Assembly (NCBI GenBank): GCA_013398275.1
Contig: VZSE01006608.1
Span: forward strand, 1,796,441-1,860,440
From: Promerops cafer
Lineage: Eukaryota > Chordata > Aves > Passeriformes > Nectariniidae
DNA: 64,000 bases
Direction: 5' to 3'
Made by a program: the position numbers and the translations under genes. Under the pieces are notes generated by a model, which was not told where the DNA came from, ran no database searches, and was given only the letters and a program-made list of their open reading frames with translations. Shown here in pieces: positions 1 to 12,902 of this stretch. Every line of letters starts with the position of its first letter. Positions within the stretch are counted from its first letter, which is position 1.

Positions 1-3000
1 AGAGCAACTGCAGAACACAAACCAGCAAGTGCTGGAACACAGAATAGTACATACTTTCTTACAAAGTCTCTCCAACTAGCCACTGCTTAAAAACATGCTA
101 TTTCTCCTTTCCTCAAGGGGAGAAAAAAAAAATCTTGGGCTCAGGAGAGCTGAACTATGCTTAGCTCGTAACACAGGGATTCGGTAAAGTGTACAGAGGT
201 TTGTAAATATAACTTATTGTAGAACATTTTTATTCCCAGCCCTATGCTCAGCAGATAGCAAAAGGATGACTTTCACTTTTATCTTTAAGAAACCAGCCTC
301 ATGAAACGCTTCAGATTAATCAATCAGGACAGGCTCTTATGCACATCTTTCTCTGACTCAAGGAGGAGGAGCATCCCTCTTGAGCGTGAAGACCTACAAG
401 TATGCTTTTGGGTATCCAAGGCATTTGAGCTCCACTGTTTCAACAATGCTGAGTGGCACTGACTGTTGGGATACCTTTCAGGCAAAAGGAGGGGAACAGA
501 TAAAGCATGGCAAATGCTTCAAATTGATTACTCAATCAAAAACCTGTTAATCATTTCCCAAACTACTCAAAAAAGGTTGCTTAAAGTACAGCAGAATTTA
601 CATTTATTAACTGAGATTAAATTTAATTAAATATAAATCACAAACCTGTCAGGATTACATCTAATTGAGGGAGTCCAACTACAGGCCATTCTGCATATTA
701 TAATCTGCAAACTGAATTACATACACAGTAAGCATCTCTCCACTAGCAATCCACTCTGGAAAATGAGCCCAAAGGTCCCAGCCCAGTCCCAAAAGAGCTT
801 AATTCACCCACTGTCAAGCTCAAAGCAACTCAACTGAAAAACACTGGCTGAAATACAGTGCCAGGAATGAGCCTCCGAAAGAATATAAGTAAATTAGTGC
901 TGTTGAGTCATTTGGCAGAGAAACACCTGGCATTCAACTCCCTAATACAGGAAAAATACATTCTTATTTCTCAAAGCACCTCTGGCATTTTGATTACACA
1001 ATTCCAAAATGGTATTTCTTCTTTTGCTTACTTTTCTGTTCAACCATTTGACTAATACAACCTCAACCCTATCTACATGCCAAGGTAACAGGAGAAGATG
1101 AGAAAGTAATTTGGAAGTGTTATGGAAAATATATAACACAGTTTCAGCTTCGTTACAAACTCTCCAAAACTGTGTTTTCTCATTGCATAATTTGCCATTA
1201 CTATGACTTCATTCAATTCTCTCAAATGAAACCTTTTCAAGTTTAAAATTTAATCTATGATTAGTCTAGGGGATTTACTATAGTCCTTAGATAAGCACAG
1301 AGCAATACAATTTTTATCTATATTAGTGAATCTCTGGACTCTCCCTTAAATCATTGGAAATTACATTTCATGTTTTTATTCAAAGATGATTTGAACTCAG
1401 CAGAAACCACTGAGAAACTTTATACATGTGACAAGCTGGAAGACAAATCCACCAGACATTCTGGATGTACTATAAGGGAACAAGGAATCATCAGGCTCTG
1501 GTCTCAGTGGAAAACTAAGTGAGCCCTCTTTTAGCATTCTCAACATTTAGGTGTTAAAAAAATTAACTTGGATCAAAAATTCACAAAAAAGGGCAATTTA
1601 CTGTACCACTATCCTGAATTATTACTGTTACACACCTTTTACTCCTAATTCTACTATCATATACCTTGGACTGTAACACCCCAGCCATCTATGACCTTTC
1701 CAAATATTTGCTTTCACATTCATCCTCTTGTTCTTATCTACCTTGTTCCCATCATCACAGACACAATATGTTTATTTCGTAACAGACTGACCCGATAGAT
1801 CATGATGTTAAAAACATGGGATTAAATTAAATCCTGAGAGAACAAACTGCATTACAGAAATCAACAATCTGTTAAAAGAAATGAAATATTAAAAACTCCA
1901 CGCCTTATGTAAGCAGCAGTAATGCAGGGAAAAAAGCTTTTCCTGCATTTTTTCCACCCTTCTCTCAAAGGCTCTACCCTGCCAAAGCAGGCTTGCACAG
2001 AGCTGAAGAAGGCCCCTTAATAAATTGCAACTATTTAGCAAAGATAATTGAAGGTGAGAAACTTTTGTACATACTTAAGCACATTTAAAAAAAAAAAAGA
2101 AAAAAAAAGCCTGGTGATTAAAGTTTAATGTTCTAGACTTCTCAGTGAAAACATGTCTAAAGCCTCATTAACAAGCACACACTGGGTCTCTACAGAAAAA
2201 TACACTGACTAACATACCTAAGTTGACTTTCATTTTTATGAGAAAAGGAGCTCCGAGTTGCTACAGGTACTTCTACATAGAAATAGAGATAGAAGTACAA
2301 AAAGCAAGAACGTAATACTAAAACAAAAAGATACTGGATTATAATGATACTAGATTCCCAGGTACTGTGTTAGACACAAAATAGCTTAGTTCTACTGAAA
2401 GATAAAATTTCTTTCAGTCTATTTCTTTATGCTTATCACTGTTCACTTTAATCACAATCACCAAGCCAAACCTTTTTAAAGGAAAAGGTGTTTCAGGACA
2501 ACATACAAGAAACTACTTTCATAGGTACAAAACCTGTATTTTGGCATTTACAGTTTTAAGTAATGTTTGAAGGACAACAAGATATAGAACAATACTAAAT
2601 GCTCAATCAAATAGCATGAAGTTTTCCTCCAGCTCCACTCATTACACCTTGACAGCACGAGGTTTTAATAAGAATGCTAGGTTTTTAACAGACATTGGTA
2701 TTTTTCAGTCTGGCTCCAAATATTCCTGATATGCTCTTCTGGAAAACTTCTATCTGTGAGATACCACTTAAATAAGTAACTGAGTATTGAAACAGGGCAA
2801 TTCCAGAAAATAGGAAGAATGGCAAACTGATGGCAAGCCATCCTCAAAACACATGAAATAAATACTCCTAGTTATTTCTGAGAGTAACAACTCCAAGAAA
2901 TATGTAATACAGGCTGGTCAGTATAACAGATTCTCTGGAAAGCAGTAGGAGCTGAAGGACATTTCCAAATAGTGACCAAAGAATCCACTGTGGAAAATCT

Positions 3001-3139
3001 GTATCTTCTGATAAAATACACCTGATTAGAGAAGCATTTCAGTGACTTGGCTTAATATCAACAACCTGAAGCAGCGAAGGTAGGAAAAGAACTGAAAACC
3101 TTATAATAATTACTACAAAATATTTAGGGTAAATCTGTC

Positions 3140-3400
3140 ATGATGTGCTTCCAGCAGATAACAGGTTGCTAAAGTCTCCCACAAGAAGCAGCACATGCAT
3201 ATTTAAAGCCTCCACCACTTGTCTGAAGAAAGGCTTGGCTACTTCTTCATGAGAGGGCAGCAGCAGACACCCACCAAAACACTGCCCACAAATCCTGGCC
3301 ACAGGCTCTAAGCCAGCTCCCCATCCATCCCAAGCCAGAGCTCCATGCGTCCCTGCTGATCTCACAACTGGACCACAAAGGCAGCTCAAACCCTATGGTC
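3140..3400 (-). mobile_element. CR1 LINE fragment (ORF2 endonuclease region)
   Basis: On the minus strand this segment matches the layout of the CR1 ORF2 endonuclease domain: a stretch corresponding to MELRLGMDEEL (here degenerate), then a short variable part, then the conserved end reading VLLLVGDFSNL (about 3160-3195), the degenerate counterpart of the family's LMGDFNHPD. Reading frames are broken and the element has no promoter or 3' tail, so it is a dead, truncated copy. The adjoining 3400-3690 may be its 5' continuation, but I do not recognise that part. The family match is from memory; RepeatMasker with an avian library would settle it. Confidence 0.65.
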
Positions 3401-4249
3401 TCCCGAAGTGCCTCTACTCATCCACTGCAGCACCCTGGCCCTCTCCTGTGAGACATCCCTCCATCCCTCTGTGTGAGTGTGCAGGGGCTTCAGCGAGCTC
3501 CTGAAAAAGGCTCCTGAAGATCTCCATGCTATTGTCCTGTAGGCTCTCTCTTGTTCAGGTGCATACAGCTGAGGTGGTCCTTTCTGTCCCTGAACACCAT
3601 GACGTGTCTCCTGGTCACAGCATCCTAACTCCTTTGCCTGACAACCCAATCTTGCTTTTGAGACATCATCTCCTTCTGATCTCATTGCTAGTTAAGAGGT
3701 CTCCCAGACAAATTTGCATTACTTTCCATTATAAACACTTTGAAACTTTACTGCTTACCAAAAGGAAGATTAATGCAAGCCAGGAGCTTGATCTAACTAT
3801 ATACTAAAAATCTATACCAGAACCTAAAATATATAAAAATATTTCTTTCACTGCTAGAATACATCAAACACAGTACATGCTTTTATCTTCTGCCCTCTAG
3901 ACTTAATTAGGTGCTCTGATCCTTTGGAAAAATATTCAAGAGCTCTCAATGAAAGGTAATAGCAATAGAAGTGCTTTTATCCACACTCACCTAATCAAAT
4001 ATATAAAGGCTGAATTTGATGAGAAACCCTCATTTCTAACAGGTAAGCTTAATCTATGACAAGGACAAAGCATAAAGGGCAGGTAATTATAAATTTTCAC
4101 TGAAAACTGATAGGAAAAAAGACACCTGCACTGGCACACACTGCTTCACAAAAACGAAATGCTTGGATCCCCTTAGCTTAGTCTTTCAGAGAGGAAAGTT
4201 CAAGCGAATTAAGTGAATTATCACGTACAAACTTCAGAAGAAAACCGTT

Positions 4250-4520
4250 TCTCAGTAGGGTGTTTGCAGTTCATTTCGGCAGCGCTTCACAGAGGCCGGT
4301 TTTCCCAATTTGGCTGCAATGCAGGGACCCGCCACCAGGTGGCTCCGGCGCCCGGCCCGAACGCGCCGTTTCCCCCGCAGCGGCTCCATCCCGCGCTCCG
4401 CGGCGGAGCGCTCCAGCAGTCCCCGGGATAACCCTGCACGGCACTGCTGCCCCGCCTGCTGCCGCTGAACAAACATCACTTTTGCGAACATGCAAAATGA
4501 AACGTGCGTTCTTCCTCATT
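4250..4520. promoter_or_regulatory. Small intronic CpG-rich patch
   Basis: About 270 bp of GC-rich, CpG-containing sequence inside AT-rich intron 2. It carries a CTCF-like site at 4329-4346 and several CGCCG/GCGGAGCG elements. All six frames are unremarkable. Candidate roles are an insulator or looping anchor, an enhancer, or an alternative promoter for a shorter ARHGAP21 transcript; the sequence does not decide between them. CpG retention in such a short intronic patch suggests that it is unmethylated in the germline. Confidence 0.5.
4329..4346 (+). promoter_or_regulatory. CTCF-like binding site
   Basis: The bases CCGCCACCAGGTGGCTCC match the CTCF consensus through the whole core CCACCAGGTGGC. 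Mismatches fall only at weaker flanking positions, a C where the second base is usually G and a T where a purine is usual after the core. The motif reads forward on the plus strand. It sits in a CpG-containing context, so binding could be methylation-sensitive. Occupancy is inferred. Confidence 0.6.
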
Positions 4521-7500
4521 TTCTCCGACCAAGCTGCCTATTCCCCTTATTTGGGAACAGGCAACCTGCTGCAACGTAAATAAAGACAGTTTCATCCACC
4601 CTATACCCCCAAAGATCATGTCAAATGCTGGAGAAAAGTGTCTGTCTAACACACTTTTGTTGTTTTTAAAGGTTTAATACACAAAATTGGCAGGTTAAGT
4701 TTTACTGACATCTACATCGTCTGCCCCACAGTTGTTTCTTCTCTTTCCAGGGGGACAAGTCCAACCTTCTCTCCTTCATGAGAATGCTGTTAACTTTCAG
4801 GGCATTTGTGCCCTCTGATCTGTGTTTCCAGGCATACAACATACTGTGGTGCTATAAAAAAGCTATAGTTGAGCTATGATTCATGGGTTTAGAAGCTACA
4901 CAAAAATTTCCAGGAAGTAATCTTGTTTCCACCTTCACAGGTCTCATTCTGAACCAAGTAAGTAAGTATTTGTTCACTGCTGTTTCTATACTGAAAAATA
5001 GCTCTCAGATAACATTTTGGTGAACAGACCTACATTACATCATCTGCCCGAGTTCTCCCTGTGAGAACAAGAACACCACAGAACTTTTTTCTCTAGACCA
5101 CAAGTGGTGTCTTCCATACTGGTTTGGCACACAGCAACTCCCTTCCTAAAGGAATCTGCCTTTTCGTATGTCAAAACAGATAAAGGATGCTTCAAGTTTG
5201 GGGAGTGATAAGAAGTAGGAAGATATTAACTTTTCACTGTTGAACACACAGGTGATGACAGCTGAGTAAAACTAGGAGGATGTAATGGATGAATCCATCT
5301 GCTTCCAAGAGAAAATTAAGAAAGTTCAAATAAATTCGTGTTTCCCAGAATGCTTCTAATATATCACAGCTACACAAAGTAAATGGGAACAGGAGTTCAG
5401 GCATGTTCTTTGTCTTCCAGCTGAAGGAGGTACTCAAAGGTGCACTGAAAGCAGGTCCCATGCTTTGCTACAAATGAGAACCCACCACCAGAAGCAGCGC
5501 TCAGCCCATGCTGTCCCCCAGCTCTGGGCAGCGCCGTCCCCAGCCAGCTGCACAGCCACGGCAGGCAGAGCACCAGGGGAACCCTGCACGGGGCACTGAC
5601 AATGCACACAATCCCACTGCCCCCTGCACCTCACTGTCATGACAGACTGGAGAAAAAGAAAGTGGGAAAGGGTTCCCAATCTGGAAACCATCTTCCTTAA
5701 ATCAACGTGGTTTTCAATCTTTTAAGGAAACAGTAAGGTATCAGCAAAAAGGAAGCATCGATAAGAAAATAGCTAAATACCAAAGAAAGACTTCAATTAA
5801 CTGGGATGGAGATTTAGCATAAATTTATAAAAAATAAGTTCATATGTGAATTAAGAAAGAAAGCAGACAAAGGCAATGTGAGAGGGCGAAAGCTATGAAA
5901 ATGGAGGGGAACTGACTGGCAAAACCTAGAATTAAGTGACTGATCAATGAGCTTGATGCTCACACTGAAGTGATTTTAAATTTCAAGCTCTTAGGTAGCA
6001 ATTCAAGTCTATTACACAGCTGAAGCATTCAATATACTGGATCTATAACAGTAAAAACAAGACATACCTTGTCTATTCCCATTCTCTTCATCCTAAAGAG
6101 GAAGAAAGAGTGCATATTAAAAATTCAATAAATGGAAAAAAAGGCATAGGCATCTCTAAGATACAAAGACTTGAAGTGAACTGGTAAAGTTAAGTCTGTA
6201 TTTTGTTACCTCCTACTTTCTACACAACTATTCAACTTAGAGAATTAAGGCTCTTATTCTGAGAATGTAGAGTAATAGCTATTTTAAAAACAACAGCTGA
6301 GCACAATCCTATGAAATACTCCCACAGAAACAACATGAACAGGATTATGTGAAAACAAATGTAACAAACCCCATGAAATACTACCATGAAGCCTCATACT
6401 GCACTGTGTGTTGTTGCAAGCATGTTTCACCCCGAAAGCCAGGCAGAAAAGGTTACACTTGCATCACCTCACAATTCAAAGCTACATATGCAAGAGATAA
6501 AAAATATTTTGAAAGCAATGTCTGAACATGCTTCCCAAAATTTGAACCGAGTTTGTTTTGCCTTCACTACCACTACTACTAGGGGAAAATATGTACCCCA
6601 AACACTATTTAGTGACAACCTTGAAGAGTCTCCTTCTGCTCACCAATCCCAAAAATCACCCAAGTGAAAAGTACTGGGGGGAAATGGTATGCTTAAACTA
6701 AAAAAAATTATGTTACTTTCTTGCCCATATTTTGATATGAAGATCATGGTTCACCTTGTCTACAAAGTTCTACCACTTAAGAAGCAAAATTATCTAACTA
6801 GGAAAATACCTGCTTGCTTTCTAAACTGTAGCCTTCATAGAGTAATAAATACTTAATCAAATACAATTTCTGAGACTAATAGGTAGTATTTGAAAAATAT
6901 TTCTAACTATTCACCTCTGCTAATTAGAACAGTTTTGTCCTGAAGGAAAGAAGGACCTGAAGGAAATGACCACAGAAATAATTTTCACCTGGATATTTCC
7001 TCCTACTTTTAGATGGACTAACTCCAGATTTCTAGGTATTTTGTATTTAAAGGGAAATCACTATGTTTTTCAAATTAAATAAGCTCAAAGCAACGACACA
7101 AGTGACATTGACCTGAGCAATCCATTCAAGAGACAAAGACTTGAAGAAAGAGAGGAAATAAGACCCAGATAAGAACACTGTGTAATGGTGAGGAAGAGAC
7201 AAGTCTGTCCTAGCAGCAATAAATTTCTTACAAGGCACACAAGTTCTGCTGGAGCTTTGAAAGGTATTACAGAAAGATAACTTTAAGGAATAAAGAATAA
7301 AAGAATAGAAGAACTCCCCCAAACCCAAAATACTGAGTTAACAAAAATCTAGCATATATTCTACTTTTAAGAAGCCACAATATTTGTCATTGCTGCCCAA
7401 ACAGTATCTCTAAGTTGGACAGTCCTGTCTGCTCTATACTTTGGTAGAAATGGCACAGTAGAAGGTAAGTACCAGAGTAAGACTGCTTACTCTTGAAGCC

Positions 7501-8067
7501 CTGTAACAGTCAGTTGGTTTTGAACTACTATCAGCAGTCCAGATTTAGAGACACCAGTAACTTTTTCATGTTCTGAGTTGTGGCCCTATCTGTCAAGTGA
7601 AAAAAGATCTTTAAGACTTGAAATATTAGAACTCATAGTCTAAAAAATCTGGGTTACATGTATGGGAGGCTACTTGGTTTGATGCTATATAACAAACACT
7701 TTTGAAGAGAAAATTCAGCTAATGTAGAAATGCCATATTTTATGAAATGCTGCAGTGGGTTTTGTCAGTTTTGTCACTGGTCATGCAAAGTTCTGTCACC
7801 AAAGACAGCTGCAAAACATTAGTTTTTCATGGCATCAAGCCAATGAGATCAGGCTTTGAAAAATGGAACGAATGCTTTATAACACAGGTGTTTTGAAACC
7901 AGCTTCTCCTCCTACATTCACCCCTTTGACGTGGCAAGATGTCAATATATGCTGCATCCATAGCTGAAGAGGAGATTTTATCACTTACTTGCTTCTCAGA
8001 CAAATGAACTTGGGAGAACAAACATTACATGCAAAAACTGTGTGTTTCTAACGAATCCTAATGAACA

Positions 8068-9477
8068 CCTGATGTTGAAGGCATTATGCAACACTTGCTT
8101 TTTGCAATGTTAGTTTAAGAAATCTTCCACACATTCCTTCTTTGCTTTCTTAAGGGAAAGGAGGCACAGGAAGCAAGCACAATACATAAATGGGTTATTC
8201 CTGAATGGGCTATTCCCAGTCTGGTGTGTGTCCCCACAGAAGCACAGTCAAGTACTTCTGCCAAAACAAAACGTGTCAAACCACATCCTCAATTTCCAAG
8301 GTAATTTTTCATACAGGGCTGTCCCTCCCAAAAGACTGACCAGACAACAGTTTTTTTCCATAACCTATCACAGTGTTTGTAAGTTAGTTAATTAAGGCCA
8401 ATTACAGTGAGAAAGAGACCCTTATTTGTACTTAAATAGCTGTTTTAGGCAGGAACCATGAAAAGATAGTAGAACTTAGCAAAATACCCTGAATTTGACG
8501 TAGACCTGCACTACTACATATATATGGAATGCTAAATGAATTACATATAAAAAAATTATATATATAATAAAAATATAAATCTAAATGCAACATACTAGCA
8601 TTCCATTTTAAAATATGTAGAGACACTTCCCTGAATTGATCATAAGCAATCACTTTTACATGGGGAAAGGGTGTCACCAAAAAAAAAAAGAAATCACCTG
8701 AAGTCCTGAAGTACTATTAGGAGTTTATGTATCAAGACAAGTGTGTTTTGGGACTCAGAGCAGTCAGCCAGNCCTGATGTTGAAGGCATTATGCAACACT
8801 TGCTTTTTGCAATGTTAGTTTAAGAAATCTTCCACACATTCCTTCTTTGCTTTCTTAAGGGAAAGGAGGCACAGGAAGCAAGCACAATACATAAATGGGT
8901 TATTCCTGAATGGGCTATTCCCAGTCTGGTGTGTGTCCCCACAGAAGCACAGTCAAGTACTTCTGCCAAAACAAAACGTGTCAAACCACATCCTCAATTT
9001 CCAAGGTAATTTTTCATACAGGGCTGTCCCTCCCAAAAGACTGACCAGACAACAGTTTTTTTCCATAACCTATCACAGTGTTTGTAAGTTAGTTAATTAA
9101 GGCCAATTACAGTGAGAAAGAGACCCTTATTTGTACTTAAATAGCTGTTTTAGGCAGGAACCATGAAAAGATAGTAGAACTTAGCAAAATACCCTGAATT
9201 TGACGTAGACCTGCACTACTACATATATATGGAATGCTAAATGAATTACATATAAAAAAATTATATATAATAAAAATATAAATAATCTAAATGCAACATA
9301 CTAGCATTCCATTTTAAAATATGTAGAGACACTTCCCTGAATTGATCATAAGCAATCACTTTTACATGGGGAAAGGGTGTCACCAAAAAAAAAAAGAAAT
9401 CACCTGAAGTCCTGAAGTACTATTAGGAGTTTATGTATCAAGACAAGTGTGTTTTGGGACTCAGAGCAGTCAGCCAG
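8068..9477 (+). repeat. Tandem 705-bp duplication across a single-N gap
   Basis: Bases 8068-8771 (704 bp) and 8773-9477 (705 bp) are the same sequence in the same orientation, separated only by the N at 8772. By eye the copies differ only in an AT-rich stretch: the first copy has one extra TA unit and the second one extra AAT (near 8556-8585 and 9260-9290). Near-identity, abutment on an assembly gap and differences confined to length-variable microsatellite positions point to two alleles placed side by side by the assembler rather than a true duplication. Confidence 0.9.
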
Positions 9478-10180
9478 ATCTGGGAGGCAGATCTGCCTAG
9501 ATCTCTTTGCTTGCAGCGAGTTCTTCAGGACAGTAAACAAAAAGGCTTTCCAACTGAACAAAGGTTGTATTAGACTAACAACTAGAACACTGAACAACTC
9601 AAAATTTAAAAGCTCAACACCTCAAACACATCTAACCAGAGAACAGGTTATTATACATTTTATAAAGTAATGCCCACTCTTCACTCAATACATCCTCTGG
9701 CATGCAGTTCTTTGCTTCCAAGAAAATTCACCTCAGTGGCTTTCCAAGCAGCCCCATCCTCCAGCATATAGAAAGCTTATCTTCCAATTCCCATAGAATA
9801 AGCAGCTGTGGTGTGATCTTTATCACACCCAGCAGGCTGAGAATATTATGCTCTATGTCCTAGAGATGCCACTGTTCCCCCTTGTGAAGAATCTTGTCCT
9901 CCTCCTCCCAGAGGATTCCACCTGACCCATTAACAGCTTTTCAAACACACAAAACACCAGCAACAGAAGCAGAACTTTGAATGGAGACATTTTCACCACT
10001 ATTTCTGAACTGCAACCTACAGTAGGCATTAAAAAAATCAAGAACATATATATCCACAAAGAATGTGAAAAGATTGCTCGAAGGAAAGCACTTTTAGATA
10101 TTTTTCTTTCTTTTCACTACCTCTACTAGTTTATGTTGATTCGTAATAAAATTTCAGAGATCCTAGGGCAAGCCTACCTT

Positions 10181-10212
10181 GGGGGACGGGGGGGGGTTGG
10201 GGTGGAACAGGG
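10181..10212 (+). other. G-quadruplex-forming motif
   Basis: Four guanine runs (5, 9, 4 and 3 G) are separated by loops of 2, 2 and 7 bases, satisfying the usual G3+N1-7 rule on the plus strand. Because ARHGAP21 is transcribed from the minus strand, the guanines lie on the template strand. Folding and any effect on transcription or replication are inferred. Confidence 0.55.
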
Positions 10213-10867
10213 AGGAATTAACAAACAATAAAATTTAAGGAGCTAAAATGCTTTTTACCCTCAGGTAAACAATAAGAGACTTCTGCACTGATCTAGAGGG
10301 AAAGCACCAGCATCACATTGACACTTGTGATAATAAAGGGGCTGTGGCTCTAAGAAACAGGTCAAGAATTGAGTGACTCCAGCTGTTATGTCAAGGGCAT
10401 CTTCAATATCCAGCTGTAATCTGTCTTTTATCAGCAGTGGCTGCATCCTCAGGTGGGAAGGAGGGACAAGGCTACTACAAGATTAAAAAGTCAGAAAACC
10501 AAATCATATTCATTGTTTTTATACTCCCTTTGAGGAGTGCAAAATGAAACATCTGTGACTTCTGAGGCACTTAGAGTTTTGATCAATGAGGAAAGAGAGA
10601 GGAATGATACTTGAGCTTACAATCAATGAGAGAGGCTGTAATTAGCTGGTAACCTTATCTGATCAAAGATCCTACTGAACAGCTGAGAAATCAGATTTGC
10701 CTCATATTAGGATCAGGCTGACAATAGGTGAATTTCACTCTTTCGTACCATAACTTAGGTACATAGATTTCTACAAAAGCCACCTTATGAAGACTTGAAA
10801 GTAGTAATATGGAAGATCTGTTCTCTTTTTTTCACTTCATGGACATTAAAAGGAAGAAAAGAGAATA

Positions 10868-10913
10868 TTCAGGTTAATTAATGTAACCGTTCAGGTTAAT
10901 GTAACCATTCAGG
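10868..10913 (+). repeat. Short tandem repeat, TTCAGGTTAATGTAACC unit
   Basis: Two full units and one partial unit of a 17-21 bp sequence. The first unit carries an extra TTAA. Each full unit contains GTTAAT and a GTAACC half, resembling an imperfect palindrome and HNF1/homeodomain-type half sites. It may be simple repeat slippage. Confidence 0.6.
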
Positions 10914-12719
10914 ACAAAGTCTCTGTCCAAATGAACTTTAACACCTTTATATGTAACTGAATCCATGAATAAGAGTGTTACAGTATCCAATCACCTCATT
11001 ATTTCCTTTTCAAAATCAGACAGAAATAGGAATGAATGAATGAACCAGATTCTAACATGTCAGGGAAGAAACTGAGAAAAAAATCAAGAAGGCACAAAGA
11101 TCTCTCTTGCAGAAAAAGAGGGAGTTAAGAGCTTCAAGACAAGTCTTGAGATTTACAGGTGTTGGGCTCACTACGAACTGCTTGGGTCTCTCAGAAACCA
11201 TCAGATATGAATGACAGAGGAAGGACTGATACTTCTTTTTTATAATGCCCCTCCCTTGTGCCTGTCTCCTTTTGCATGTGAAAAACATATTGACTCCTCA
11301 GAGATATCTAGTGATGGCTTTTTTCCAGAACATATCCAGTCACTTCTTAGTTAATGAGGCTAATCCTGCTCATGCTGTTTATTTTCACCCTCGGCACGAA
11401 TAGAGGCTCTTGTTGAGAGATGCTAACACATGCATGTCATTTGTTCTGCTCAAGGCTAAGGCTTCTCCATCCTCCTTCCTCTGTTTCACACTGAATTCAA
11501 CCAGAGACTGCTATTACCTGTGCTCAACAACAGAAATGTTGGGATCACCTGACACTGCTAAGAGTTTCACTTCCCTGTAACTTCAGTCACACCTTGTCAA
11601 GGAAAAATTTTGGGCACTCAAGTGAAGGCTGAATAGCTGCAGTAAACTGGAAAAATGTGCCAACTTTCTTCTGAAAAGCCTTTTCTACTTCAAAAGAAAT
11701 CTTACAGGGCAGGCAAAGACAGACAACTTTAGTGAAAGACACCTGCAGAGATATGTAAGTCAGTTAACTTCATGCTCTTTCCAGAAAGCTTCGATACCCA
11801 TTGCCCAGCTTGGTAAGAATTTATTCTTCTGCCTAACTGGAAAAGCAAAAGCAAAACTGAGGGGTAGCATGGCTCATGAAAACTACTACACTTGATGCCT
11901 TTAAAATGAGCAAATGTTATTTGAACTCACTAGGAAACACCCTCTCTCAACTTTCAAATTCCTCTCATTATTAAATGGACATTTTCTCAACACCTCATAT
12001 TACAGCAACTTTCAAAGGCTTTGGTCACAAAAGAGAACATGTACATGTTTTGAGCAAGGAAGACCAATTAGCTACTTAACATTCAGATATTCTTGTTTTA
12101 AATAAAAAGAATAAAAAATATTTGAAGACACTTTTCTTTTAATGTAGGCCTGAATATATCTTGTATATATTCATCTCTTGACTAACAGAGAACTGCAGAT
12201 CCTCTTTTCAGCACAAAGAATGTAACACAGAAACACAATCTGTCTTTCTAATGTACACTGAGTTTAGGATACTCAGTTAGAAACTAAGGCAAACATTCTT
12301 CTTCATCTCTTAATGTGATGGTGTGACAAACTTCAGTTGGGGAGGGGAGGGGAGCAACAACAACAAAACCCAAACATCATACCTTCAAGTCTACACTTCA
12401 GAAGAGGTACAGACTAATTACTGACACTGGCTTTGGGTAAAAGAAGAATCTGTACGGAGAAATACTTACCTGTTCTGCAATGAGCATGTTCTTACCCATG
12501 ATACAAATATTTTTAACTGACATACTCAGTCAATTCCATTTTATTGGAACAGATAAGAAAACAGCTATTAAACCATACCATGAGCCCACCCACCTTACAA
12601 GGGACCTTTCAGCTGTGTAAGACAGATCTATAAACGCATTTACTCTCAAGTAAGCTGGATTTTTGACCCTAAAAGGTACAAAGCTTTATATAAAGTGCTT
12701 CATTATTAATTCCACTTAC

Positions 12720-12902
12720 TTTAAAAGAAAACTGAACTGCAGATTCTGGAGGGTAAACTATGAAGTGTCTTAAGGTGAAGCCAAAACCCTGAGATGTCCT
12801 CCTTAGCACGACAGTTTTAGGACCAGGCCAAGAGAAAGTTTCTTCCTCCTCCGATGGTGATATAGCTTCACTCTGCTCTTTTCCATCTTTATTCTTTGAT
12901 GT
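12720..12902 (-). CDS. ARHGAP21: ARHGAP21 coding exon 2 (start of PDZ domain)
   Basis: The exon is 183 bp, 61 codons, phase 0 at both ends. Its acceptor is a pyrimidine-rich tract ending TTTTAG (12908-12903) and its donor is GTAAGT (12719-12714). Residues 31-91 begin TSKNKDGKEQSEAISPSEEE, an acidic linker, followed by the first PDZ strand and the carboxylate-binding loop GFGF (residues 69-72) in the context SQGFGFTLRHFIVYPPESAV. The PDZ core is shared with the paralogue ARHGAP23, but the KNKDGKEQSE linker is the ARHGAP21 version, which decides the assignment. The PDZ domain is cut off here: its second half, the PH domain and the RhoGAP domain must lie in exons beyond base 1. No frameshift or stop is present, so the exon looks functional. 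Confidence 0.95.

Larger units (their letters stand above)
1..12719 (-). other. ARHGAP21: ARHGAP21 intron 2, partial
   Basis: Sequence downstream of exon 2 in the direction of transcription, beginning with the GTAAGT donor at 12719. I looked on the minus strand for the next PDZ-encoding exon and did not find it, so this intron is at least 12.7 kb and continues past base 1. Most of it is AT-rich and anonymous. The listed exceptions are the CR1 fragment, the small CpG patch with a CTCF-like site, the duplicated block and the G-rich motif. A moderately GC-rich stretch at 5430-5640 is unidentified. Confidence 0.75.
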
